Origin: DASUSH01 sp036375215
Lineage (GTDB): Bacteria > Actinomycetota > Thermoleophilia > Solirubrobacterales > 70-9
Length of the DNA: 15,754 nt
Direction: 5' to 3'
NCBI GenBank assembly: GCA_036375215.1
Contig: DASUSH010000067.1
Coordinates: 1 to 15,754, forward strand
Part shown: positions 6,587 to 13,897 of the stretch, one piece after another
How positions within the stretch are numbered: position 1 is the stretch's first letter
Layout: each line of letters starts with the position of its first letter
Made by a program: the position numbers and the translations under genes
Notes under the pieces: generated by a model
What the model saw: only the letters and a program-made list of their open reading frames with translations
What the model was told of the DNA's origin: nothing
Database searches by the model: none

Positions 6587-8740
6587 TCACTCGGTCTGCG
6601 GCGCCGGCTCGGGCTCGCCGCCCTCGACCAAGCCCCTCGCCTTGCGGCCGGAGGGCCACCAGCTCGCGTCGCCGACCAGCTCGGCGATCGCCGGCACCAT
6701 GATCGTGCGGACGATGAACGTGTCGAGCAGGACGCCGAAGGCGACCGCGAAGCCCAGGTGGAGGAGGAAGGTGACGGGCAGGCTCGCCAGCACCGCGAAG
6801 GTGCCGGCGAGGATGATCCCGGCGCTCGTGATCACCGGGCCGGTGGCGGCGAGCGCGCGGACCACCGCCTCGCGGGTCGAGAGGCTGTGCGCCTCCTCGC
6901 GCACCCGGCTCATCAGGAAGATGTTGTAGTCGACCCCCAGGGCGACCAGGAAGATGAAGGCGTAGGTCGGCAACGACGTGTCGAAGCCGGCGTCGCCGAA
7001 GATCTGCGTGAAGACGAACGCGGTAACGCCGAGCGTCGCGAACAGCGAGAAGATCACGGTCGCGATCAGGTACAGCGGCGCGACCACCGCCCGCAGCAGG
7101 ATCACGAGGATGACGAAGATGACGAGCAGGACGAGTGGCGCGAGCAGCTCGAGGTCCTGCTCGGTCGCCTCCGAGTAGTCGTACTGGATCGCCGACGCGT
7201 CGCCGAGCTTGGCGTCGAGGCCGGGACCGAGCCCGGAGGCGAGATCGGAGCGGATCTCCGGGATCAGGTCGAGCGTCTCGAGCGAGTAGGGGTCGTCCTC
7301 GAAGACGATCGCGGCGCGGCCGATCGTGCCGTCCTCGGAGACCTCGCCGGGGGTCACGCTCGCGACCCCGTCGACGTCCTCGACGATGGCGACCGCGGCG
7401 GCACCGTCCTCGGGGGTGATCGGTGAGCCGTCGGTCCGCTCGACGAGCAGCGTCGTCGAGTCGAGGAAGCCGGCGGGGAAGTCCGCCTGGAGGACCTCGA
7501 AGCCCTCCACCGACTCGGGCTTGTCGCGGAAGAACGAGTTGATGTTGAAGTCGGACTCGTAGGTGAGCAGGCCGAGGCAGAAGATCCCGAGCACCGCGGA
7601 CGAGCCGAGCAGGGCGAGGCCGGGGCGCTTGACGATGCGCAGGCCGAAGCGCCGCCACAGCGAGCGCTCCTGAATCTCGTGGTCGGGGTCGTAGGCGATC
7701 AGGCGGCGCCGCGGCCAGAACCCGTTGCGGCCGAAGATCGTGAGCAGCGCCGGCAGCAGGGTGAGCGAGCCGATCATCACGGTGAAGACGCCGATCGCGG
7801 CGATCGGGCCGAGGCTGCGGGTGGAGCCGAGATCGGCGGTCAGCATCACCAGCAGCGCGCCGACGACGGTGAGGCCGCTGGCGAGCACGGCCGGCCCGGC
7901 GCGCCGCACCGCGCGCGCCATCGCCAGGTGCTTGTCCTCCTGCCGGCGCAACTCCTCGCGGTAGCGCGAGACGAGCAGCAGGCAGTAGTCGGTCCCCGCC
8001 CCGAACATCAGGACGGCGAGGATCGAGGTGCCCTGCGAGTCGACGTGGAGCCCGCCCTTCGCCATGAAGTAGGCGATCGCGGTGGCGACCATGTACGAGA
8101 ACCCGACGACGATCAGCGGCATGAGCGCGATCAGCGGCGCCCGGTAGATCAGCAGCAGCAGGATCAGGACGAGGGTGGCGGTCGCGATCAGGAGGGTCGT
8201 GTCGAGGCCCTCGAAGACCTCGGCCGAATCGTTCGAGAACCCGAGCGAGCCCGAGAGATAGACCTCGAGGCCCAGGGTCGAGCCGAGCGCGTCGGCGGCC
8301 GCCTCGCCCTCGTCGGCGAGCTTCTCCTGGTCGCCGCCCTCGAAGAGGACCGTCGTGAAGGCGGCCGAGCCGTCGGAGGAGACCGCGGCCTTGCCGGCCT
8401 CGCCCTCGAACGGGACGGTCGCCTCGCCGGTCGCGGTGTCGAGGCCCTTGAGCGCCTCGGCGTCCTCCCGGATCTGCGCCCGGTCGGCCCCGGTCAGCCC
8501 GCCGTCGCGGTGGTAGACGACGATCGCGTTCTCGGTGTCGCCCCCGGGGAACTCCTCCTCGAGGATCGCCAGCGCCTCCTTCGACTCCGCCGAGCGCGGC
8601 AGGAACGACTCGGTCGAGTCGTCGGTCTCGTCGGCGAGCATGCCGCTCGGCCCGGCGAGGCCCACGGCGAGAAGCAGCCAGACGACCGCAACGACCCACT
8701 TCGATCGCTTGCCCGAGACGATGTCGCCGACCCTTCGCAT
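6587..8740 (-). CDS. MMPL/RND-superfamily membrane transporter
   Basis: A 717-residue protein with the RND duplicated layout: an N-terminal helix (about 14-33), an extracytoplasmic domain (about 35-178), a block of five or six membrane helices (about 180-340), and then the same pattern again (helix near 376-393, periplasmic-type domain 395-530, helix block 532-690). The proton-relay motif of MMPL proteins is present in both halves as MFGAGTDYCLLLVSRYREE (245-263) and ALGVDYNIFLMSRVREE (600-616). Family members export lipids, siderophores or drugs using the proton gradient. The size fits the short actinobacterial YdfJ-like MMPL class rather than mycobacterial MmpL3. A Crp-like site and a 12-bp palindrome lie between its ATG and the upstream gene. 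Substrate unknown. Confidence 0.93.
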   Translation of the reverse strand: MRRVGDIVSGKRSKWVVAVVWLLLAVGLAGPSGMLADETDDSTESFLPRSAESKEALAILEEEFPGGDTENAIVVYHRDGGLTGADRAQIREDAEALKGLDTATGEATVPFEGEAGKAAVSSDGSAAFTTVLFEGGDQEKLADEGEAAADALGSTLGLEVYLSGSLGFSNDSAEVFEGLDTTLLIATATLVLILLLLIYRAPLIALMPLIVVGFSYMVATAIAYFMAKGGLHVDSQGTSILAVLMFGAGTDYCLLLVSRYREELRRQEDKHLAMARAVRRAGPAVLASGLTVVGALLVMLTADLGSTRSLGPIAAIGVFTVMIGSLTLLPALLTIFGRNGFWPRRRLIAYDPDHEIQERSLWRRFGLRIVKRPGLALLGSSAVLGIFCLGLLTYESDFNINSFFRDKPESVEGFEVLQADFPAGFLDSTTLLVERTDGSPITPEDGAAAVAIVEDVDGVASVTPGEVSEDGTIGRAAIVFEDDPYSLETLDLIPEIRSDLASGLGPGLDAKLGDASAIQYDYSEATEQDLELLAPLVLLVIFVILVILLRAVVAPLYLIATVIFSLFATLGVTAFVFTQIFGDAGFDTSLPTYAFIFLVALGVDYNIFLMSRVREEAHSLSTREAVVRALAATGPVITSAGIILAGTFAVLASLPVTFLLHLGFAVAFGVLLDTFIVRTIMVPAIAELVGDASWWPSGRKARGLVEGGEPEPAPQTE

Positions 8741-8743
8741 TGG

Positions 8744-8755
8744 CTGGCCGGCCAG
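8744..8755. promoter_or_regulatory. 12-bp palindrome next to the MMPL start codon
   Basis: CTGGCCGGCCAG is perfectly self-complementary and ends 3 nt before the ATG at 8740, where the ribosome binding site would be. It could be an operator or an mRNA hairpin limiting translation, but GC-rich palindromes of this length also arise by chance here. Confidence 0.25.
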
Positions 8756-8801
8756 GCTAACGGTCGATCAGGTCGCGGATGTGTCGTTTTCGGACAACCG
8801 C

Positions 8802-8817
8802 TGTGAGATCGATCACA
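8802..8817. promoter_or_regulatory. Crp/GlxR-type binding site upstream of the MMPL gene
   Basis: The sequence TGTGA-GATCGA-TCACA matches both half-sites of the Crp/GlxR consensus (TGTGA-N6-TCACA) exactly. It lies 61 nt before the MMPL start codon and overlaps the stop codon of the preceding propeller-like gene, so the promoter it would serve is that of the MMPL gene. A TTGTCC -35-like element on the minus strand (8792-8797) is adjacent. Crp-family regulators with this consensus are well known in actinobacteria (GlxR in Corynebacterium, Crp in Mycobacterium); that this organism has one is inferred. Confidence 0.6.
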
Positions 8818-10168
8818 CGACCGCGACGCGGGCGATCGTCGACATCGACTGGTAGTAGACGTCCCGGCCGAAGCCGGGCGCCGGGAAGAGGAAGCCCTGC
8901 GACGGCGAGGGGACGTCGACCCGCGCCTTCTCGGTGCCGGTGTCGAGGTCGAGCACGACGAGCCGGTCGTGCGAGCTGCGCGCGGCGGCGCGGCGCAGCG
9001 GCGGCACCCGGACCGCATATCCCCCGAGGCGGCGAACGAGCGGCCGGATCGCGGGCCGGCGCACGAGCGGCCGGTCCCTCCAGTCGCCGCAGACGAGCTC
9101 GCGGGTGTCCGGGTAGAGGATCAGGTGGCTCGCGTGCGCGATCTCGTCGCGGCGCCAGAGCGGGTCGAGCTCGTCGCCGTCCAGGCGCCAGGCGCGGATC
9201 CCGCCGTTGCCGGAGTCGTACGCCACGACGATCCGGCCGGCTGGGTCCCAGCCCGGCGGGTTCGACTCCGTCCCCCACGGCAGGCCGGTGATCTCGGCCG
9301 ACCGGGCCGCGCCGTCGTCGAGCCGCGCCCACCACAGGCGCAGGGGGCTCGCCGACTCGCCGCTCCCGAGCATCGTGTGGTCGACGTGGTTGCGGCCGTT
9401 GTCCATCCAGAAGACGTGCTCGTCGGCGATCACCGGGTCCCAGCCGTAGGCGCGGTCGGGCTCGGGGCCGTAGCGCGGGCGCCAGGATTCGTCGATCTCG
9501 AGACGGCCGGCGTCGCGGTCGAGGCGGAGGCGGTAGACCTCGGTCGTGCCGACCGCGGTCACGCTCTCGCCGTCGGAGGAGAGGCGCGCGATCGAGGGCT
9601 CGGGCAGGCGGAGCGGTTCGGCGACCGGCAGCAGGGTCACGGGGTCGAGCGCGGAGACCGTCGAGGGCTCGAGCCCAGCCGGCGCGTCGCAGTCCTTGGT
9701 GACGAGCTCGCCACCATCGAGCAGGACGAAGGAGTTGTGCGGGCGCTCGACCGGGAGCCGCTGGGAGGCGAGCACGTCGAGCCCCGCGCTCAGGCGGTGC
9801 GCCCAGCGGCCGAGGACCATCAGCAGGTCGCCGTTCGCGTGCGCCGCGATCCCGCCGGGCCACCAGATGCCGGCGGGGAGCCTCGGCGACGAGGCGACGA
9901 CGGCGAGGGTCGCGGGATCGAGGCGCTCGACCCAGCCCTCGACCGGCGCGGTGTGCGGCCCGCCCAGCGGCATGCCGTGGCGCAGGGCGTAGAGCTCGCC
10001 CGGCTCGCGGCGGACGAGGAGGTCGGTCGCGAAGGCCTCGTGGACGGCGGCGACCTCGAGCCGCTCGCCCGGGGCGATGCCGAGCCCGGGCTGGCCGTCG
10101 GGCACGCCCCAGCGGCGTGGGCCGCCGTCCTCGCAGGTCCAGGGGGCGGGCCAGTAGGCGCCGGTCAA
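8813..10168 (-). CDS. Uncharacterised propeller-like protein
   Basis: A 451-residue protein with no signal peptide or membrane segment and no family I can name. It is rich in short beta-strand units of the type found in YVTN/PQQ-like propellers: ERLDPATLAVVASSPRLP (81-98), SALDPVTLLPVAEPLRLP (172-189), RIVVAYDSGNGGIRAWRLDG (312-331) and DRLVVLDLDTGTEKARVDVP (401-420). Conserved-looking His clusters include ERPHNSF (141-147), GRNHVDH (258-264) and HASHL (345-349). These could bind a metal, but the usual carotenoid-oxygenase motifs are not recognisable. The ATG overlaps the stop of the DUF1330-like gene by 4 nt (ATGA), so it is translationally coupled in the TetR-headed operon. A small-molecule-binding or enzymatic propeller is the most one can say. 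Confidence 0.8.
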   Translation of the reverse strand: MTGAYWPAPWTCEDGGPRRWGVPDGQPGLGIAPGERLEVAAVHEAFATDLLVRREPGELYALRHGMPLGGPHTAPVEGWVERLDPATLAVVASSPRLPAGIWWPGGIAAHANGDLLMVLGRWAHRLSAGLDVLASQRLPVERPHNSFVLLDGGELVTKDCDAPAGLEPSTVSALDPVTLLPVAEPLRLPEPSIARLSSDGESVTAVGTTEVYRLRLDRDAGRLEIDESWRPRYGPEPDRAYGWDPVIADEHVFWMDNGRNHVDHTMLGSGESASPLRLWWARLDDGAARSAEITGLPWGTESNPPGWDPAGRIVVAYDSGNGGIRAWRLDGDELDPLWRRDEIAHASHLILYPDTRELVCGDWRDRPLVRRPAIRPLVRRLGGYAVRVPPLRRAAARSSHDRLVVLDLDTGTEKARVDVPSPSQGFLFPAPGFGRDVYYQSMSTIARVAVV

Positions 10169-10566
10169 CCCGGTGCGCCGTTGCCGATGCCGAGCGCGGG
10201 CTCGGCCCCGGCCTCGCAGCGGATCAGCGCCGCGCGCTCGAGGCCCGCGACTCGGTGCCGGCGCGCCTCGAGCGTCTCGGGATCGGTGGCGAGGGCGATG
10301 AAGGCGGCGGCGCTGGGGTACCAGACGGCGATCACCTCGTCGTAGGTCTCGGCGTCGCCGCCGACGACGGTCCCCTCGGCCTGGGCGTGCCAGAGGATGC
10401 GGCCGCCGACGCGCTCCAGCACCCGAAGCGCGACCAGCCCGTATCGCCCGTAGGCCTCGCGGTCGCGGTAGCGGTTCAGGTTCAGCATCACGAGCGGGCC
10501 GTCGTCGTCGCTCTCGGCGAGCGCGGTGAGCTCGGCGACCTGGGCCTCGTCGGGCTCGATCGCCAC
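10165..10566 (-). CDS. DUF1330-like dimeric alpha/beta-barrel protein
   Basis: A 133-residue protein starting at GTG 10566. The pattern DGPLVMLNLNRYRDREAYGRY (22-42), then GGRILWHAQAEGTVVGG (54-70), YDEVIAVWYPSAAAFIALAT (75-94) and a closing RVAGLERAALIRC matches DUF1330-type ferredoxin-like barrels, which form dimers around a small hydrophobic pocket. No enzymatic activity is established for most members. The GTG shares one nucleotide with the TAG stop of the upstream TetR gene (TAGTG), and its own stop overlaps the next gene by 4 nt, so all three are coupled in one message. Its job is probably tied to whatever compound the TetR protein senses. Confidence 0.8.
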   Translation of the reverse strand: MAIEPDEAQVAELTALAESDDDGPLVMLNLNRYRDREAYGRYGLVALRVLERVGGRILWHAQAEGTVVGGDAETYDEVIAVWYPSAAAFIALATDPETLEARRHRVAGLERAALIRCEAGAEPALGIGNGAPG

Positions 10567-11198
10567 TAGCGGTTCACGACCCCGAGCCAGATCTCGGTCA
10601 GGGTCTGGACCGCGACCTCGCGGGTCACGCGCGGCTTGTCGCCGAAGGCGGCGAGCAGGTAGCTCGTGTTCATCAGGTTGAGCGCCCGGGCGGTCTCCTC
10701 GACGTCGGCGAGCGGCTCGGCGGCGGTCTTCGAGAAGCCGCTCAGGACACGGGCGACGAGGGCGTCGAAGCGCGCGTAAGAGGCGCGCTGCGCGGTGGCG
10801 ATCCGCAGGTCGACGGTCGCGGCCTCGGAGAGCGCGCGCAGGAGCGGGCCGTGGCGGCTGTAGACGGCGACGGCTGCCTCGATCGCGAACTCGATCGCCT
10901 GCGCGGGGTCGTCGCGGTAGGTCTTCTCGAGCTCGAGCTCGGCCGCGTAGAGCTCCTCGATCGCCTCGCCGCTCGCGCGGGCGAGCAGGTCGGGTAGGTC
11001 GTCGAAGTAGCGGTAGAAGAGCGTGCGGCCGATGCCGGCCGCGTCCATGATCTCGCCGATCGAGAGCTGGGCGTAGGAGCGGGTGCGGACCAGCTCGGTC
11101 GTGCAGTCGATGATGTGTGCGCGCGCCTCCTCGCGGGTGCGGCGCGTGCGGGTCGCCCGCCGATTTGCCGAATCAGATCGCTTCACCGCGGTTTCCAT
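10566..11198 (-). CDS. TetR/AcrR-family transcriptional regulator
   Basis: A 210-residue one-component regulator. The N-terminal DNA-binding domain has the TetR hallmarks: basic lead-in TRRTREEARAHIIDCTTEL (19-37) and helix-turn-helix LSIGEIMDAAGIGRTLFYRY (45-64) followed by F65. The remaining 145 residues are helical and should form the ligand-binding and dimerisation domain; its ligand cannot be read. It heads a three-gene overlapping operon and is divergent from the sulfatase. Two imperfect dyads in the 91-nt intergenic region, one across its own start codon and one across the sulfatase -35, suggest that it represses both directions. ATG 11198 lies 11 nt after a good TATGAT -10 on the minus strand, so its leader would be very short. 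Confidence 0.93.
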   Translation of the reverse strand: METAVKRSDSANRRATRTRRTREEARAHIIDCTTELVRTRSYAQLSIGEIMDAAGIGRTLFYRYFDDLPDLLARASGEAIEELYAAELELEKTYRDDPAQAIEFAIEAAVAVYSRHGPLLRALSEAATVDLRIATAQRASYARFDALVARVLSGFSKTAAEPLADVEETARALNLMNTSYLLAAFGDKPRVTREVAVQTLTEIWLGVVNR

Positions 11199-11208
11199 CG
11201 GTAGAAAC
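11191..11208. promoter_or_regulatory. Dyad at the TetR start (candidate TetR operator)
   Basis: GTTTC-N8-GAAAC, with perfect 5-bp arms, spans the TetR start codon (11198) and the expected transcription start just downstream of the TATGAT element. Position and 18-bp size suit an autorepression operator. Arms of only 5 bp make this tentative. Confidence 0.35.
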
Positions 11209-11209
11209 G

Positions 11210-11215
11210 ATCATA
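11210..11215 (-). promoter_or_regulatory. Candidate -10 element for the TetR operon
   Basis: On the minus strand this reads TATGAT, one base from consensus. It is 11 nt from the TetR ATG. A -35 near 11233-11239 would be poor (TCACAG/GTCACA). Confidence 0.45.
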
Positions 11216-11224
11216 ACTGAAATC

Positions 11225-11253
11225 TTGACACTCTGTGACACATGGTGTAAACC
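11225..11253 (+). promoter_or_regulatory. Sigma70-type promoter for the sulfatase, overlapped by a dyad
   Basis: A perfect -35 TTGACA (11225-11230) is followed after 17 nt by TAAACC (11248-11253), a partial -10 that matches at positions 1, 2 and 4. The dyad TGaCAC-tct-GTGaCA (11226-11240; arms of 6 with one mismatch) covers the -35 and is a plausible operator for the divergent TetR protein. TGACAC also repeats directly with a 10-nt period (11226 and 11236). A strong Shine-Dalgarno AAGGAGG (11271-11277) lies 12 nt before the sulfatase ATG. Confidence 0.5.
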
Positions 11254-11289
11254 TGTTTCGCAGGCACTTCAAGGAGGGAGTCCACGCGA

Positions 11290-12927
11290 ATGCAGGCATC
11301 GTTCCCCGCGCGCAAGCTGATCCTCGCGTTCGCCACGCTGGCGATGCTCGCAATCGCCCCGGTCGCCGGCGTCGCGAGCGCCACCGCCAAGGGCAAGGGT
11401 CACGAGAAGCCCAACGTGCTCGTCGTGATGACCGACGACATGGCCGCGTCCGACGTCGAGCTGATGCCGAACGTGAGGAAGCTGCTCGTCAAGAAGGGCA
11501 CGATGTTCGAGAACGCGATCACGAACTTCTCCCTCTGCTGTCCGTCGCGGGCAACGTTCCTCACCGGCCAGCTTGCCCACAACCACGGGGTCGTCGGCAA
11601 CTTCTGGCCATATGGCTGGTACGGCATGGGCGGGCGCAACAACACGATCGCGTCCTGGCTCGACGACGAGGGCTACGACACCGCGATGGTCGGCAAGTGG
11701 CTCAACGGCTACGGCGCGAAGGACGGCCACGGCGAGGTGCCGGCCGGCTTCGACACCTGGCGCGGCCTGCTCGACGTCTCGGCCTACGACTACTACAACT
11801 ACGTCTTGAACAAGGACGGCAAGCTGAAGACCTGGGGCGACCCCGACTTCGCCGCGAAGCTGGTCGAGATGGGCCACATCCAGACGGTCCCGAACCCCGA
11901 GGGCTTCCCCAACGTGATCGCCGAGCGCGACAGGATCTTCGGACCCGCCCCCTACGACTACTGGGGCGCCGAGAACGCCGACGAGTACTCGCCGGACGTC
12001 ACCGGCAAGCTGACCGACAAGCTACTGCGCAAGCAGAAGGGCTCGAAGAAGCCGTTCTTCATGTGGTGGTCGCCCGCCGCCCCGCACCGCGAGGACGTCG
12101 CCACCTCGCTGATGGGCCGCCCGGGTCCCGACCCGCGCCCGCCGAAGCGCTACGCGGACGACGTCGCGAGACTCGAGCTGCCGACACCGCCGAACTTCAA
12201 CGAGGAGGACTTCTCCGACAAGCCCTCCGCGCTCACGAACGCGGCGACGCCGCTCTCCGAGAGCCAGGTCGCCGGCCTGCGCGAGGACTTCCAGGGTCGC
12301 GCGGGTTCGCTGATGGCGGTCGACGATTACGTCGGGGAGATCGTCGACACGCTCGCGGACACCGGCCAGCTGAAGGACACGGTGATCATGTTCCTGTCCG
12401 ACAACGGCTGGCTCCAGGGACAGCACCGGATCCCGGGCGACAAGTTCCTGCCCTACGAGGAGTCGCTGAGGGTGCCGCTGATCATGCGCGGCCCGGGCAT
12501 CCCGAAAGGGCAGACGATCGAGACCCAGGTCACGAACGCCGACCTCGCCCCCACGATCGTCGACCTGACCGGCGCGAAGGCCGACCGGAAGATGGACGGG
12601 ATCTCGCTGCTCGACGGCATGAAGAAGCCGAAGAAGCTGCCCGAGCGCGTGCTCTCGATCGAGGCGCCCGAGCCGCTCTTCTCGCACCCGCAGTTCCCCG
12701 TCAACCGCTGGGACCGGCCCTATAGCGGGGTGCGCACCGATCGCTACACCTACGTCGCGTGGGAGGAGACCGGCGAAGTGGAGCTCTACGACCGCCGAAC
12801 CGACCCGTACCAGCTCACGAACGTCGCCTCTGACCCGGCCTACGCCGAGGTGAGGGCCGAGCTGGCTGCGAAAGCGGCCGAGCTCCGGAACTGCAGGGGG
12901 AAGGCATGCAACTCCGTCGCTCCGTAG
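11290..12927 (+). CDS. Secreted type-I (formylglycine) sulfatase
   Basis: A 545-residue exported hydrolase that cleaves sulfate esters. A signal peptide is seen at 1-32 (RK then LILAFATLAMLAIAPVAGVA, likely cut near ASA-TA). The sulfatase core begins PNVLVVMTDDMAASDV with metal ligands Asp49/Asp50. The active-site motif is LCCPSRATFLTGQ: Cys83 in C-C-P-S-R should be converted to formylglycine by a separate maturation enzyme, which is not in the window. GKWLNGYG (135-142), SDNG (370-373) with Asp371/Asn372, GQHR with His379, and PYEESLRVPLIMRGPGI complete the fold. The combination resembles the N-acetylglucosamine-6-sulfatase-like branch, so a sulfated glycan or aryl sulfate is a reasonable but unproven substrate. 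No lipobox or membrane anchor is present. ATG 11290 has the window's best ribosome binding site, AAGGAGG, 12 nt upstream. Confidence 0.94.
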   Translation: MQASFPARKLILAFATLAMLAIAPVAGVASATAKGKGHEKPNVLVVMTDDMAASDVELMPNVRKLLVKKGTMFENAITNFSLCCPSRATFLTGQLAHNHGVVGNFWPYGWYGMGGRNNTIASWLDDEGYDTAMVGKWLNGYGAKDGHGEVPAGFDTWRGLLDVSAYDYYNYVLNKDGKLKTWGDPDFAAKLVEMGHIQTVPNPEGFPNVIAERDRIFGPAPYDYWGAENADEYSPDVTGKLTDKLLRKQKGSKKPFFMWWSPAAPHREDVATSLMGRPGPDPRPPKRYADDVARLELPTPPNFNEEDFSDKPSALTNAATPLSESQVAGLREDFQGRAGSLMAVDDYVGEIVDTLADTGQLKDTVIMFLSDNGWLQGQHRIPGDKFLPYEESLRVPLIMRGPGIPKGQTIETQVTNADLAPTIVDLTGAKADRKMDGISLLDGMKKPKKLPERVLSIEAPEPLFSHPQFPVNRWDRPYSGVRTDRYTYVAWEETGEVELYDRRTDPYQLTNVASDPAYAEVRAELAAKAAELRNCRGKACNSVAP

Positions 12928-12974
12928 TCCTCGCGCTGCGCGCGGCCCTCCTCGAGGTCACCGCCGCCCTCTAA
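12906..12974 (+). CDS. Possible 22-aa small ORF overlapping the sulfatase 3' end
   Basis: ATG 12906 opens a 22-residue frame, overlapping the sulfatase stop and ending TAA at 12974. The peptide (MQLRRSVVLALRAALLEVTA then AL) is a short amphipathic, hydrophobic helix. A purine-rich GGGGGAAGG stretch lies just before the ATG and could act as a ribosome binding site. It may be a coupled small protein or chance; nothing independent supports translation. Confidence 0.15.
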   Translation: MQLRRSVVLALRAALLEVTAAL

Positions 12975-12993
12975 GGCCGGCAGACTCCGCCCG

Positions 12994-13851
12994 CTAACAG
13001 ACCCCGACGGGAACGAAGCTGCAGAGCGCGGTGACGTCGGTCTGCAACCCGGTCACGGTGCCGGAGAGCGTGGTCAGCGTCCCGTTGATCGTGTTGATCT
13101 GGTTCTGCAGGTTGGTGATGTCGGTATCGGTCGGGAGCGTGCCGACGACGGCGTCGAGCGCGTCGAGCTCGCCCTGCAGCGCGGTGACGCTGTCGATCAC
13201 AGCCTGAAGCTGCGCCGCCGTCGGCAGCCCGCCGACGACGCTCGTGAGCGCGTCGAGCGCCGCGTCGAGGTCGGTGATCTGGGTGATCAGCGAGTTGATC
13301 TGGCCCTGAAGGCTCGCGTTCTGGGCCTTCATGGCCTCGAGGTCGGTGCGGAGCTGGGCGAGGTCCGATTCGAGCGCATCGACGCGCAGGCCGAGGGCCC
13401 CGACCTGGCTGTAGAGCGCCACGAGCGCGTCGGTCAGCTCCTCGACCGAGAAGCGGGACTCGCGGCTGGTGACCTCGAGCTTCTTGCCCTTCAGCTTCGG
13501 CATCAGCGCCTTGCGGTTGCCCTTGAGCTTGGCCTTGCCGGCGAGCTCGTCGCCGGCGCGCAGCGTGCCGGCCGCGATCTGGACGACGCCCTCGCCGAGC
13601 GGGTTCGGCGCCGGCAGCGTCGCGGAGGCCTTGGTCGTGAGCGTCGCGAGGGGCGAGCGCAGCTTGAGCTTCTTGGCGCTCTCCTCGGTTAGCAGGATCG
13701 GCGCTTCGACCTTCGACCCCGCGGTCGTCGCGCCCGCGATCAGCTGCCCGTCGAGCTTCGCCTGCTTCGCCTCGGCCGCGGGGACGGCAAAAGCAAGCAC
13801 GGCAAGCGCACCGGCGACTACGGGCGCGCTTCGATGCCAAGTCGGTGTCAC
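12994..13851 (-). CDS. Secreted coiled-coil protein of unknown function
   Basis: A 285-residue protein starting at GTG 13851, with an AGGGAT ribosome binding site about 10 nt upstream. A signal peptide occupies 1-28 (PVVAGALAVLAFAVPAAEA, cut after AEA). Residues 30-130 form a Lys/Ala/Leu-rich strand-like domain. From about 135 to 275 the sequence is a heptad-patterned coiled coil rich in Leu, Asp, Gln and Thr. It contains a 30-residue internal repeat: LDALTSVVGGLPT (199-211) returns as LDALDAVVGTLPT (229-241). It ends LCSFVPVGVC, with two Cys that could form a terminal disulfide or interchain links. No enzymatic motif is present. It might be a cell-surface or stalk-like structural protein that oligomerises through the coiled coil. 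It converges with the sulfatase; the 66-nt gap shows no convincing terminator. Confidence 0.85.
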   Translation of the reverse strand: MTPTWHRSAPVVAGALAVLAFAVPAAEAKQAKLDGQLIAGATTAGSKVEAPILLTEESAKKLKLRSPLATLTTKASATLPAPNPLGEGVVQIAAGTLRAGDELAGKAKLKGNRKALMPKLKGKKLEVTSRESRFSVEELTDALVALYSQVGALGLRVDALESDLAQLRTDLEAMKAQNASLQGQINSLITQITDLDAALDALTSVVGGLPTAAQLQAVIDSVTALQGELDALDAVVGTLPTDTDITNLQNQINTINGTLTTLSGTVTGLQTDVTALCSFVPVGVC

Positions 13852-13897
13852 TGAGGCCGAATCCCTTTCGTCGTTGGGGAGCCCCTTTGCCGCCGCC

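Noticed and set aside
6573..8699. 708-codon minus-strand frame overlapping the MMPL gene in another frame
   Set aside because: Arg/Gly/Pro-rich shadow; the MMPL frame has matching transmembrane and GAGTDY motifs.
8813..10168. Carotenoid oxygenase assignment for the propeller-like protein
   Set aside because: His pairs are present, but the family's usual His-containing motifs are not recognisable, so the function is left open.
8969..10345. 458-codon plus-strand frame antisense to the propeller-like gene
   Set aside because: Charged low-complexity translation with no motif; the minus-strand frame has ordinary protein composition and coupled overlaps with its neighbour.
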